A stretch of DNA of 55,241 nucleotides from Quinella sp. 1Q7 (GCA_015206805.1 JADEZP010000003.1:1-55241); one strand, 5' to 3'. Shown: positions 42,048 through 50,730, numbered from the stretch's first letter. The notes: a model not told the origin generated them from the letters alone. Made by a program: numbers and translations.

Positions 42048-43715
42048 TTATTTGCCGGTGACCATGCGGTTAATCGCGCTGATTAAAGCTTGAATCGAGG
42101 CGGTGATAATGTCGGTGTCCATGCCCGCGCCCCACGTGACCTTGCCGTTCGCGCCCGTGATTGAAATGTAAGCGATTGCGCGTGCTGATTGACCGATCTC
42201 AAGGGCGTGTTCGTTATATGTCAAGTTCGTGTACGTGATGCCCAAATTTTTTTGCAGGGCGTTCGACACGGCGTCAAGTCGCCCGTTGCCGCGTGCGGAG
42301 TAGGTGACGCGTTCGCCGTTGACTTCCAAATCGACACTGCCGACGCGTGAGCCGCCGGGCTGCTTGCGAAGATGGAACTCAATCAGCTTGTACGGCGTGT
42401 CGACATTGACGTATTGGTCGTGGAAAATCTGATAAATTTCGTCGGGCAAAAGTTCCTTGTGCTTGCGATCGCTGACGGACTTGACGCAATAACCGAAGTC
42501 CTCGCGCATTTTCTTGGGCATTTCGACGCCGTAACGTTGCTCCATGATGAAGCCGACGCCGCCTTTGCCGCTCTGACTGTTGATTCGGATAACGTCGCTG
42601 TCGTAAGTTCTGCCGACGTCGTGCGGGTCGATTGGCAGGTAAGGCACTGTCCAGCGGTCGGGATTTTTTTCGTCGCGCCAATGCATTCCCTTGGCAATGG
42701 CGTCTTGATGACTGCCGCTGAACGCCGTAAATACCAGTGCGCCCGCGTAAGGTTGCCGCTCGTGGACATGCATTCGCGTGACGCGCTCATACATCTCGAC
42801 AAGCGCGGGCATGTTCGTAAAGTCAAGTTCGGGGTCAACGCCCAATGCGAACATGTTCATTGCCAGCGTCACAATGTCGACGTTGCCCGTGCGTTCTCCG
42901 TTGCCGAAGAGTGTACCTTCAATTCTGTCCGCGCCCGCCAAAAGTCCCAGTTCACAGTCCGCGACGCCGCAACCTCTGTCGTTATGCGGGTGCAGGCTCA
43001 AGACGACCTTGTCGCGGAATTTAAGATACTTGTTGATGTAAGCGACCTGCGCGGCGTAAATGTGCGGCAAACTCATTTCGACGGTGACGGGAATATTTAT
43101 TATCGGTTTGCGGTCAATGACGGGCTCCCAAACGTCAAGCACGGCGTTGCAAACTTCCAGCGCGTATTCGGGCTCCGTACCGGTGAAACTTTCGGGCGAA
43201 TACTCAAATCGATAATTCGCGCCCGCCTTAGTCGTCAACTCAAGCAAAAGTTTCGCGCCGTCGATTGCAATTTGTTTAATTTCGTCGCGGCTCATGCGAA
43301 AGACCTGTTCACGTTGCGCGACGCTCGTCGAGTTGTAGACGTGGACAATTGCGTTTTTCGCGCCGTCGAGTGCCTCAAAAGTTTTCTTTATGATGTGTTC
43401 CCGCGCCTGCGTGAGAACTTGAACCGTCACGTCGTCGGGGATAAGATTTTCTTCAATCAGCTTGCGGAGCAGTGCGTATTCCGTTTCACTTGCGGCGGGG
43501 AAGCCGACTTCAATTTCCTTGAAGCCGATTTTGACCAGCGTCTTGTAGAACTCAACTTTCTCGTCGAGACTCATCGGAATGACCAGCGACTGATTGCCGT
43601 CGCGAAGGTCGACACTGCACCATATCGGAGCCTTCGTCGGATATTCTTTGCGCGCCCAATCCAGAATCATTTCGGGCGGCAGGAAGTAGCCCTTGCTGTA
43701 CTTCGTGTAATTCAT
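42048..43715 (-). CDS. leuA: 2-isopropylmalate synthase, long LeuA2 form
   Basis: 555 residues from the ATG at 43715 (GAGGTG upstream; the frame is open further). It joins acetyl-CoA and 2-oxoisovalerate in leucine synthesis. HMGL-like barrel: WCSVDLRDGNQSLVIPMS, IEVGFPAASETEYAL, LSLHPHNDRGCGVADCELG (metal His) and FGNGERTGNVDIVTLAMN. The C-terminal regulatory domain is LeuA_dimer type (ARGNGRLDAVSNALQKNLG), expected to bind leucine. The long form and WCSVDLRDGNQ place it in the LeuA type 2 branch. Confidence 0.95.
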   Translation of the reverse strand: MNYTKYSKGYFLPPEMILDWARKEYPTKAPIWCSVDLRDGNQSLVIPMSLDEKVEFYKTLVKIGFKEIEVGFPAASETEYALLRKLIEENLIPDDVTVQVLTQAREHIIKKTFEALDGAKNAIVHVYNSTSVAQREQVFRMSRDEIKQIAIDGAKLLLELTTKAGANYRFEYSPESFTGTEPEYALEVCNAVLDVWEPVIDRKPIINIPVTVEMSLPHIYAAQVAYINKYLKFRDKVVLSLHPHNDRGCGVADCELGLLAGADRIEGTLFGNGERTGNVDIVTLAMNMFALGVDPELDFTNMPALVEMYERVTRMHVHERQPYAGALVFTAFSGSHQDAIAKGMHWRDEKNPDRWTVPYLPIDPHDVGRTYDSDVIRINSQSGKGGVGFIMEQRYGVEMPKKMREDFGYCVKSVSDRKHKELLPDEIYQIFHDQYVNVDTPYKLIEFHLRKQPGGSRVGSVDLEVNGERVTYSARGNGRLDAVSNALQKNLGITYTNLTYNEHALEIGQSARAIAYISITGANGKVTWGAGMDTDIITASIQALISAINRMVTGK

Positions 43716-43754
43716 CAAATTCAAACACCTCATTGAAAAAATTTTTCGCGGACA

Positions 43755-43784
43755 ATTATATTTGCAAGCGTTCGCCGCCGTCAA
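43755..43784 (-). promoter_or_regulatory. Promoter of leuA
   Basis: Leftward TTGACG (43779-43784), 18 bases, TATAAT (43755-43760), a consensus -10. The leader is too short for a leucine attenuator or T-box. Confidence 0.7.
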
Positions 43785-43787
43785 TCG

Positions 43788-43842
43788 TCACGGCACTTCG
43801 GAGCCTTCAACGTCGCCCGTCCAATCGACAAGCCCGCCGGCA
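43788..43842 (-). pseudogene. Fragment copying the 3' end of the rhodanese gene
   Basis: It reads GGLVDWTGDVEGSEVP then stop, against GGLVDWTGAVKGSEVP in the intact gene 117 bases away. Only the last 17 or so codons are recognisable. It sits downstream of the intact gene, in the leuA upstream region. Confidence 0.75.
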
Positions 43843-43903
43843 ACGTGACGTTGCATCCAATGGACGCGGCAAAGTCGTCAGCACCTTAAGCCGTTGCCGC
43901 GCT

Positions 43904-44302
43904 TTACGGAACTTCGGAACCTTTAACGGCACCCGTCCAGTCGACAAGCCCGCCGAATTCGTAAACATTTTTGTAGCCGTTATCGCTCAAAATTTTCGCC
44001 GCATCTTCCGCACGCCGCCCCGTCCAACAGTAAACCAGAATCGTCGCGGCTTTATTGGGCAGTTTGCGGAAGTCGCCGCCGCGCAGGTCGTCAATCGGCA
44101 CGAGCAACGCGTTCGGGATATGTTTCTTGTCGTATTCTTCAGGCGTGCGCACGTCAAGGATAATCGCGTCGGGATTCGCCTTCATGATTCGGAGCGCGTC
44201 CTCTTGCGTGATGTGCTTGTAGCCGTTCCCGCCGCAACCCGTAAACAAAATCGCGACGCTTAACAAAAATACTGCCGCAAAATTTTTCCGCAACGTATAC
44301 AT
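43904..44302 (-). CDS. Rhodanese-domain lipoprotein
   Basis: 132 residues. A lipoprotein signal (FAAVFLLSVAILFTGCG, lipobox LFTGC with Cys near 23) places it on the periplasmic side of a membrane. Rhodanese fold: AIILDVRTPEEYDKKHIPNA and the active-site loop VYCWTGRRAEDAA (Cys near 91, CxxGxR type). Single-domain periplasmic rhodaneses handle sulfane sulfur or redox cargo. Its ATG shares its last base region with the stop of the hybrid kinase gene at 44302, so the two are coupled. The 3' end is partly duplicated. Confidence 0.88.
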   Translation of the reverse strand: MYTLRKNFAAVFLLSVAILFTGCGGNGYKHITQEDALRIMKANPDAIILDVRTPEEYDKKHIPNALLVPIDDLRGGDFRKLPNKAATILVYCWTGRRAEDAAKILSDNGYKNVYEFGGLVDWTGAVKGSEVP

Positions 44303-47199
44303 TATTTCAAGACCTCGGTTAAAGTTTCAATCATCTTTTGAATGTCGAGCGGCTTGGCAATGTGGCTGTCCATGCCCGCATCTTTCGCCGCCTGAACGTC
44401 CTCGCTGAAGGCGTTCGCCGTCATCGCGATTATCGGAATTTGCGCAAGCTTGGGATTCGGCAGTTCTCGGATATGTTTCGTCGCCTCGTAGCCGTTCATG
44501 ACGGGCATTTGAATATCCATCAGCACCGCGTCGAAGTCGCCGGGCTTACTTGCCGCAACCTTATTGACGGCGTCTTGACCGTTGACTGCCGTATCAAGTC
44601 CGAAGCCGAATTCCGTCAGAATCAGCGACGCAATTTCGCGGTTGACCTCGTTATCTTCGACAAGCAACAGCTTAACTTTACTGAAGTCGATTTCGCGTTT
44701 GGAAGCGGTCGACTGTTCGGTTTCGACGGCGTCGGGCTCATCGACGACGGGGAAGTCGACGCGCACAATAAATTCCGTGCCCTTGCCGAGTTCGGTCTCA
44801 ACGTCGATTGTCCCGCCCATAAGTTCGACAATGCTTTTTGTAATGCTCATGCCCAGTCCCGTGCCTTGAATGTTGCTGACCGTGCGATCGCGTTCGTAGG
44901 CGGCGAAAACTTTTTTGGCGAATTCGGGCGTCATACCCATGCCCGTATCCTTGACGCGCAGTTCGTAGTTGCCGACAGATTCGGTGCCGCCGACTTGCCG
45001 CAACGTGACCGTGACGGAGCCGCCTTCGGGCGTGAACTTGAACGCATTGCTAATCAGATTCAGCAGGACGCGATTAAGGCGCGGCGTGTCGCACATGACG
45101 ATTTTGTTCATGACGTGCGCGGTGTCGACGGTGAACGTTATGCCCTTCGTCGCCATTTGCGTCGCGAACAGGTCGCGCACTTCGCCGAGTGCTTTGACGA
45201 TGTTTGACTTTTGCGGGTCGAGTTCCATTTTGCCGCTTTCGATTCGGCTCATGTCGAGAATATCGTTTATCAGCGCGAGCAGGTGATTGTTCGACGCCTC
45301 AATCTTGTCGAGATATTCTTTCGTGCGCGGCGGAAGTCCCGCCTCCTTTTTGATTAGATTCGTGTAGCCGATAATGGCGTTCATTGGCGTGCGGATGTCG
45401 TGGCTCATGTTCGACAGGAACGTTGACTTCGCCTTGTTGGAGCGTTCGGCTTGAACTTTTTGGACTTCCATAGTTTTTTCGCGGCGCATCATCAAGTTGT
45501 AGATGTTGAACATGATAAACAGCGCGATTGCGATTAACGCCATTTGCATAAGGTTGTGTTGCGTGAGCGAGTCGCTGACGTGTTGCATTTGCGTTTCGAT
45601 GTAGTAGGCGGAGTCGGCTTTTTCGCGTTCGGTAGGCGGCACGCCGTGTTCGTTGAGCTCTTCGGTGTAGTATTCGCTCAAGTTGCCGAGGACGGTTTGA
45701 GTGGCGGCATTGGTCGATTCGCGCACCCAAAGCATTGACGTAAAAAATATCAGGAACAGCAGCGATATCCACGAAATTGTTGACTTGCCGAAGCGGCGTT
45801 CGGTGTCGCGCTGAAAAATGTATCTGAAGAACACGAAGCCGAGTATGCTCCACAGAATCAGAATCAGATAACTTTCGGTCGTCATTGCGCTGACGGTCCA
45901 AACGTTCGGCACCATGAAGTACAGGAAAAATATCGTGCTGACGACGCAACCAATCGTCCCCGTGAATTGCGGCAGAGTGCGTCCGAGCTGACGCGCCGTG
46001 ATAATCGTGACGATTGATGTGTACGTGTAGTCGATTGTCGCGCCGATTGTGTTCACGTCGATAATCCACGCGATTGCCGTGCGTCCCATGAACGGTATCG
46101 GCAAACTTAACAGCATGATGAACAAAACGGCGTTCATAGGTGTGCGATTTTTGTTGAGCTTGCCGAACCACGCGGGCAACAGGTCGTCGCGCGTCAATGC
46201 GTAAATCAGACGGCTTGCGGCGATGTAGTTGCCGACAAGTCCCGTAATGACGCCGCAAACGCACGTCACCGCCAAAATTACAAGTCCCGCGTCGCCCATG
46301 AAAAAATTCACCGAGTAGAACGTCGGCAGACCTTCCAGACCGTCAAGCTTGTCCAAATCGGCAATGTAGCCGCTCCAATCCGTGTAGCCCGTCGGAAATG
46401 TCGACACCGCCAAAATCGTCAGGAACGTGTAAGCCAGTGCCGCCGCAACGACTGCGCAAGCCAATATCGCGAAAGTTTTCGTTACGGAAAATTTGAAGCC
46501 CTCCGCCGACTGCGACACCGACTCGAAGCCGACGAATGCCCACGGTGCCAAAACGACGATTCCGAATATCGCCGCGAATGTCGATTCATTTTCGGGCGGA
46601 TATGCGGGCGCAATGTCGAAGATGTTCACGCCGCTTGAAATTACCGCGCCGATACCGATTAGCACGCCGCCGAACAGAATCACCGCCGCGACGGTCTGCA
46701 CCCACGCCGCGAGCTTGCCTCCGTACATGCACACCGCGCCGAAAATCCACAGCGCGCCCAAACTCAACAGAACTTCGCCCAGATAAATATCGAAGCCCGC
46801 GATTGTGTAATGGAAGCCGAATTGAAACGTGTCGCCCAAAAATTTTCGGAAGATTATCGGCAGGGCAGTCGCGTTCGCCCACGTAATTGCGATGTAAACC
46901 AGAATCAAAAACCACGAGCTCAAGAAGCCGTGGTCGTAGCCGAGAACTTTTTTCGCGTATGAATAAGTGCCGCCAGCGTCGGGATAGCGATTCATCATGA
47001 AATGGTAGTTGTAGCCGATTAGCAACATGATGACGCCGCCGACAGCCATACCCAGCGCGGTGCCGAGCGGTCCGCCTATCGGCAAGAAGGTCGTGCCCGG
47101 CATAACGAACGCGCCCCAACCTACCGCACAGCCGAATGACAATGCCCACACGTTCAGCGGCGACAAGTACGGTTTCAATTTAGTTTCTGCAGTTTCCAT
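44302..47199 (-). CDS. APC-family permease fused to hybrid histidine kinase and receiver
   Basis: 965 residues. Residues 1-440 are an APC amino acid permease of about 12 helices (LNVWALSFGCAVGWGAFVMP; YPDAGGTYSYAKKVLGYDHG; LAPWAFVGFESVSQSAEGFK). Further helices follow to about 575, with a periplasmic-looking loop between (NLSEYYTEELNEHGVPPTER). The kinase comes next: SNMSHDIRTPMNAIIGY with the phospho-His near 597, NLISNAFKFTPEG (N box), KDTGMGM and GTGLGMSI (G boxes). The C-terminal receiver has LLLVEDNEVNRE and phospho-Asp in LMDIQMPVMNG near 894. It likely senses an amino acid by binding or transport. The start at 47199 follows AAAGGAGAG. Confidence 0.93.
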   Translation of the reverse strand: METAETKLKPYLSPLNVWALSFGCAVGWGAFVMPGTTFLPIGGPLGTALGMAVGGVIMLLIGYNYHFMMNRYPDAGGTYSYAKKVLGYDHGFLSSWFLILVYIAITWANATALPIIFRKFLGDTFQFGFHYTIAGFDIYLGEVLLSLGALWIFGAVCMYGGKLAAWVQTVAAVILFGGVLIGIGAVISSGVNIFDIAPAYPPENESTFAAIFGIVVLAPWAFVGFESVSQSAEGFKFSVTKTFAILACAVVAAALAYTFLTILAVSTFPTGYTDWSGYIADLDKLDGLEGLPTFYSVNFFMGDAGLVILAVTCVCGVITGLVGNYIAASRLIYALTRDDLLPAWFGKLNKNRTPMNAVLFIMLLSLPIPFMGRTAIAWIIDVNTIGATIDYTYTSIVTIITARQLGRTLPQFTGTIGCVVSTIFFLYFMVPNVWTVSAMTTESYLILILWSILGFVFFRYIFQRDTERRFGKSTISWISLLFLIFFTSMLWVRESTNAATQTVLGNLSEYYTEELNEHGVPPTEREKADSAYYIETQMQHVSDSLTQHNLMQMALIAIALFIMFNIYNLMMRREKTMEVQKVQAERSNKAKSTFLSNMSHDIRTPMNAIIGYTNLIKKEAGLPPRTKEYLDKIEASNNHLLALINDILDMSRIESGKMELDPQKSNIVKALGEVRDLFATQMATKGITFTVDTAHVMNKIVMCDTPRLNRVLLNLISNAFKFTPEGGSVTVTLRQVGGTESVGNYELRVKDTGMGMTPEFAKKVFAAYERDRTVSNIQGTGLGMSITKSIVELMGGTIDVETELGKGTEFIVRVDFPVVDEPDAVETEQSTASKREIDFSKVKLLLVEDNEVNREIASLILTEFGFGLDTAVNGQDAVNKVAASKPGDFDAVLMDIQMPVMNGYEATKHIRELPNPKLAQIPIIAMTANAFSEDVQAAKDAGMDSHIAKPLDIQKMIETLTEVLK

Positions 47200-47318
47200 T
47201 AAGGGGCACCGCTCTCCTTTGAACAATTTGCTTGCAATTATACACGAAGTTAAGTTAAAGTAAAGTTGCCGATTTGCGCGGCGTTCGGAAAAAATTTTTT
47301 GCAACGGAGGCGATTGAA

Positions 47319-47900
47319 ATGTTGGCTTACGACGTTTGCGACGATTACGAAATTATCGAGGGGGAAAAAATTATGTCACCTGCGCCGAACATGTGGCACG
47401 GCAACGTGGTTTTGAATTTAGCTACCGACGTTAATATTTATTTCAGGAGCAACAATCTCGGCGTGGTTTTTCACGACCATATTGACGTTCATTTTCCGGA
47501 CGGCAACACGTTGTCGCCCGACCTTACAATCATTCGCGCCGATAATCCCGACATTGATACTTACAAGAAAAAGGGCGTATTTTACGGCGTGCCCGATATG
47601 GTTGCGGAGGTTTTTTCAAAATCGACAATGAAACGCGACATCGGTATCAAAAAGGACGTTTACGAACGCAACGGCGTCAAAGAATATTGGATCATCAATC
47701 CGTGGAGCGAGAGCATTGAAGTTTATCTTCTGCGCAACGGCAAATACGAGCTTGACGGCGTTTATATCGACTACAGCGACGACGAATTGGAGCGGCTCAC
47801 CGACGAGGAGCGCGCCGCCGTTCAAACAGAAATTCCCGTTGCGGTGCTCAACGGTTTTACGCTCAAGATTAAAAATATTTTTTGGCGATACTTTGAATGA
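47319..47900 (+). CDS. Uma2-type (DUF820) restriction-endonuclease-like protein
   Basis: 193 residues. PD-(D/E)XK-like fold: DYEIIEGEKIMSPAPNMWHG at the start, SPDLTIIRADN (Asp of the motif near 68) and DMVAEVFSKSTMKRDIGIKK (the E-x-x and Lys region). The C-terminal YWIINPWSESIEVYLLRNG is also typical. The family is abundant in cyanobacteria and some Bacillota, with proposed but unproven nuclease roles. The start at 47319 follows GGAGG. An ATP-grasp gene follows after 18 bases. Confidence 0.85.
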   Translation: MLAYDVCDDYEIIEGEKIMSPAPNMWHGNVVLNLATDVNIYFRSNNLGVVFHDHIDVHFPDGNTLSPDLTIIRADNPDIDTYKKKGVFYGVPDMVAEVFSKSTMKRDIGIKKDVYERNGVKEYWIINPWSESIEVYLLRNGKYELDGVYIDYSDDELERLTDEERAAVQTEIPVAVLNGFTLKIKNIFWRYFE

Positions 47901-47918
47901 CGCAATGGAGGATTTTTT

Positions 47919-48923
47919 ATGCGCGTATGGTTCAATCACTGGTTCAGCACCGCGTATCACTTAATCAATCTGATTCGCGACGCAAACCCCGAATTTAAAT
48001 TCATCGGCTCGAATAAAAACGATTACGCCATTTACAAGCTTGCCTGCGACGAATGGCACCGTGAGCCCGAAAAAATTTCCGACGCCGATTATGTCGATTG
48101 GTGCTTGAGTTTTTGCCGCGAACATGCCGTAAATGTTTTTGTGCCGCGCAGAAATTTGGCGGCGATTGCACTGCGGCGCGACAGCTTCAATCAACGCGGC
48201 GTGAAAGTTCTTGTCGGCGACGGTCGCTTGACAAAAATTCTCGATGACAAAATTGCGACATATGAATTTATTGCGGCGGGCGGGCTTACGGAAATTGTCC
48301 CGCCGTACAGAATCGCGACGACCTTTGACGAATTTGTTCGGGCGTGCGACGAGCTCAAAACTCCGACAAATCGAATCTGCTACAAACTTGCGGCGGACGA
48401 AGGCGCGCTGACTTTCCGCGTGATTGACGACGCCATTGAAAATATTTCCGCGTTGCACAATATGCCGAATATGAAAGTTACCCGTGCCGCCGCCGAAAAA
48501 ATTTTGTCGCGCTACGACTTCAAAATCCCGCTGCTCGTCATGCCGTACTTGAGCGGGCGCGAAATCAGCGTGGATTGTTTGACGACGGCGCAGGGCAACA
48601 TAATTATTCCGCGCTTCAAGACGAATCACCGCTATTCCGAAATAAAATTCGACGACGCGATAATTCACGTCGCCGAAAAAATTTTGTCGCTGTTGAATTT
48701 TGATGTGCCGCTGAACATTCAGCTTCGCACGGACGCTGAACGCCTTTACCTGCTGGAAATTAATCCGCGCATGTCGGGCGGACTGCAACTGTCGTGCCTC
48801 GGTGCGGGAGTAAACATTCCCGACCTTGCGATAAGCCGACTGCTCGGCGTCGATAAGCCGTGGACAGTTCCCGCGAAAAAATTCCGCCGCGTCGCAAACA
48901 TCGAGTCGCCGATAATTTTGTGA
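47919..48923 (+). CDS. ATP-grasp domain ligase of unknown substrate
   Basis: 334 residues. N-terminal Rossmann-like part (FKFIGSNKNDYAIYKLACDE). ATP-grasp region with ILDDKIATYEFIAAGG (near 108), FDEFVRACDELKT, the P-loop-like stretch KLAADEGALTFRVI, LLVMPYLSGREISVDC, and the metal motif LLEINPRMSGGLQLSC near 283. It resembles PylC/carbamoyl-phosphate-like ligases, which join a carboxylate to an amine using ATP. The start follows ATGGAGG. The last 93 codons are repeated twice in tandem downstream, each copy ending at the same stop. Confidence 0.85.
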   Translation: MRVWFNHWFSTAYHLINLIRDANPEFKFIGSNKNDYAIYKLACDEWHREPEKISDADYVDWCLSFCREHAVNVFVPRRNLAAIALRRDSFNQRGVKVLVGDGRLTKILDDKIATYEFIAAGGLTEIVPPYRIATTFDEFVRACDELKTPTNRICYKLAADEGALTFRVIDDAIENISALHNMPNMKVTRAAAEKILSRYDFKIPLLVMPYLSGREISVDCLTTAQGNIIIPRFKTNHRYSEIKFDDAIIHVAEKILSLLNFDVPLNIQLRTDAERLYLLEINPRMSGGLQLSCLGAGVNIPDLAISRLLGVDKPWTVPAKKFRRVANIESPIIL

Positions 48924-48932
48924 ACACCTTCC

Positions 48933-49202
48933 GACGCGATAATTCACGTCGCCGAAAAAATTTTGTCGCTGTTGAATTTTGATGTGCCGCTGAACATTCA
49001 GCTACGCACGGACGCTGAACGCCTTTACCTGCCGGAAATTAATCCGCGCATGTCGGGCGGACTGCAACTGTCGTGCCTCGGTGCAGGCGTAAACATTCCC
49101 GACATCGCGATAAGTCGACTGCTCGGCGTCGTCAAGCCGTGGACGGCTCCCGCGAAAAAATTTTGCCGCGTCGCAAACATCAAGTCGCCGATAATTTTGT
49201 GA
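48933..49202 (+). pseudogene. ATP-grasp C-terminal cassette, copy 2
   Basis: Open from after the previous stop. A possible TTG start at 48963 gives SLLNFDVPLNIQLRTDAERL. The metal motif reads PEINPRMSGG, with Leu-Glu changed to Pro-Glu, so the metal Glu remains. No ribosome site is obvious. It is either silent or a recombination donor for the gene above. Confidence 0.75.
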
Positions 49203-49211
49203 ACACCTTCA

Positions 49212-49481
49212 GACGCGATAAGTCACGTCGCCGAAAAAATTTTGTCGCTGTTGAATTTTGATGTGCCGCTGAACATTCAGCTGCGCACGGACGGTGAACG
49301 CCTTTACTTTCTGGAAATTAATCCGCGCATGTCGGGCGGATTGCAACTGTCGTGCCTCGGTGCAGGCGTAAACATTCCCGACATCGCGACAAGTAGACTG
49401 CTCGGCGTCGTCAAGCCGTGGACGGCTCCCGCGAAAAAATTCTGCCGCGTCGCAAACATCGAGTCGCCGATAATTTTGTGA
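49212..49481 (+). pseudogene. ATP-grasp C-terminal cassette, copy 3
   Basis: Open from after the stop of copy 2. Possible start at 49242. It keeps FLEINPRMSGG. It carries changes of its own (RTDGERLYF, DIATSRL) and shares VKPWTAPAKKFCRVAN with copy 2. No ribosome site is seen. Confidence 0.75.
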
Positions 49482-49550
49482 ACACCTTCAGCCGCGACAA
49501 GTGGTTGTTATCCGACCTTGAGCGATTGCTCGCGAGAGGGGAGAATAGCC

Positions 49551-49676
49551 GTGAAGTTCACTGATTTTCTATACATGGTCGCGTCGAACGTCGTGGCGCG
49601 ATTCATCTGCGATTAGCTCAAAGATTTTTTCAAGACCGACAACAAGAACGAGAACGGTAACAAGGATGACAACTGA
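49551..49676 (+). pseudogene. Small amphipathic peptide gene interrupted by TAG
   Basis: GTG at 49551 follows AGAGGGGAG. The frame reads KFTDFLYMVASNVVARFICD, then TAG at 49614-49616, then LKDFFKTDNKNENGNKDDN to a TGA at 49676. With Trp (TGG) in place of TAG the product would be a 41-residue peptide with one hydrophobic helix and a charged tail, the layout of small membrane toxins. A strong terminator follows. TAG ends other genes here (for example the GH1 gene), so read-through is not the rule. As it stands a 21-residue peptide could be made. Confidence 0.5.
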
Positions 49677-49700
49677 GCCAAACCTGCGCTGACATAGCGC

Positions 49701-49745
49701 AACCCCCGAGAGTCTGTCGTCAGCAGACATACTTGGGGGTTTTTG
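49701..49745 (+). terminator. Terminator after the small peptide gene
   Basis: AACCCCC...TCTG / CAGA...GGGGGTTTTTG, a long stem with an inner helper stem. It shows that the region upstream is transcribed rightward. Confidence 0.75.
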
Positions 49746-49848
49746 CTTTAGGGATAACCGTGGAATTACTGATTTCTTATCGCGCGCATTATAAACTGCG
49801 GCGCAAAAATTTTCAAGCACTGCCCGAATCGCACCGACACGAAATTTT

Positions 49849-50160
49849 TCAATCGTTGGGGTCGTCGACGTAATCGACTTCCGAGTAGCCCGCGTGCAAC
49901 GTAATTTGATGCTTGAGACCTGCGGGAATGAAATACGTTTCGCCCGCCCAATAAGTCGTCGTCTTGCCGTCGGCAGTGAATGTGCACGAGCCACTTACGA
50001 CAATCGTCCACTGCGCGGCGTGAGCGTGTTCGGGGAAGACAACTTCCTTGCTCGCGCTGACGAAATACACGGTGCCCGTCGAAGTGTGGTCGACGTGAAC
50101 TGCAAGCCCGTCAATGCCGTAGTCGCGCGACGGAATTTTTTTTATTATGTCGGGGAACAT
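49849..50160 (-). CDS. Small cupin-domain protein
   Basis: 103 residues, a single cupin barrel. HVDHTSTGTVYFVSASKEVV, then metal ligands in FPEHAHAAQWTIVVSGSCTF (H-x-H) and the second motif YFIPAGLKHQITLH (His). The usual Glu of motif 1 is replaced by Gln (AQW). It may be a small isomerase, dioxygenase or sensor; the substrate is unknown. It follows the oxidoreductase by nine bases, so it belongs to the same leftward transcript as the aldolase. Confidence 0.85.
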   Translation of the reverse strand: MFPDIIKKIPSRDYGIDGLAVHVDHTSTGTVYFVSASKEVVFPEHAHAAQWTIVVSGSCTFTADGKTTTYWAGETYFIPAGLKHQITLHAGYSEVDYVDDPND

Positions 50161-50169
50161 TGCCGCACC

Positions 50170-50730
50170 TTACAAGGATTTTATGCAGTCGGCAACGGCG
50201 TCGGCGTGACGTTTGGCTTTGTCGATAAGAGCCGCCTTTTGAGCGTCGGTGGTGACGCCGGGGACGCACATCATCCCGCAGGAGCTGAAAATTTTCTTGA
50301 AGTCGAGCTTGCACAGCGCGGCGAAATTTTTGAGCGGATAACTGAACTCCTCGATTGTGTGACCCATTGCGCCTTCGGCAGTGTAAGCATCATCGGGCGC
50401 GCCCGCCGTCACGGAAATTATGAACGCCTTGCCCGCAAGCGCAGTGCCTTTTGAGCCGTAAGCCCAGCCGTGTTCCATAACCTTATCAATGTAAAGTTTG
50501 AGCAGTCCCGGCACGCCGTACCAGTGCAACGGATACACGAACGCGATAACGTCCGCCCGCTCAAGTGCAGCCTGCTCCGCCGCAATGTCGAATTGATACG
50601 TCGGATAAAGTTCGTCGAGCTTGCGAATTTCGGCTTGCGGCAACTGCGCGGCAAGTTCGTCGAGTATCGTTTTGTTCGCGACGGAAATTTTCAGGTCGGG
50701 GTGTCCCGAAATAATCACAACGTTTTTCAT
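50170..50730 (-). CDS. NAD(P)H-dependent oxidoreductase, flavodoxin-like (KefF/MdaB type)
   Basis: 186 residues. [20 protein letters not shown] is the FMN phosphate loop. [20 protein letters not shown] (near 65-84) and [18 protein letters not shown] are family signatures. It reduces quinones or electrophiles with two electrons. A pair of cysteines lies at [10 protein letters not shown] near 150. Its start overlaps the aldolase stop by four bases. Confidence 0.87.
   Translation of the reverse strand: MKNVVIISGHPDLKISVANKTILDELAAQLPQAEIRKLDELYPTYQFDIAAEQAALERADVIAFVYPLHWYGVPGLLKLYIDKVMEHGWAYGSKGTALAGKAFIISVTAGAPDDAYTAEGAMGHTIEEFSYPLKNFAALCKLDFKKIFSSCGMMCVPGVTTDAQKAALIDKAKRHADAVADCIKSL

Larger units (their letters stand above)
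48654..49490 (+). repeat. Three tandem 279-base copies of the ATP-grasp 3' end
   Basis: Units 48654-48932, 48933-49211 and 49212-49490, each exactly 279 bases (93 codons), start at GACGCGATAA and end after TGAACACCTTC. About fifteen substitutions separate units 1 and 2 by eye. Units 2 and 3 share changes absent from unit 1 (for example GTCAAGCCGTGGACGGC). No unit has gained a premature stop. The length divisible by three keeps the frame aligned across all three. Confidence 0.93.

Noticed and set aside
48654-49490. CRISPR-like array
   Set aside because: The repeats are 279-base coding units that abut without spacers, and no cas gene is near.
49551-49676. Amber suppression or recoded TAG
   Set aside because: TAG ends other genes here, such as the one at 7351, and no pyrrolysine or suppressor genes were seen.
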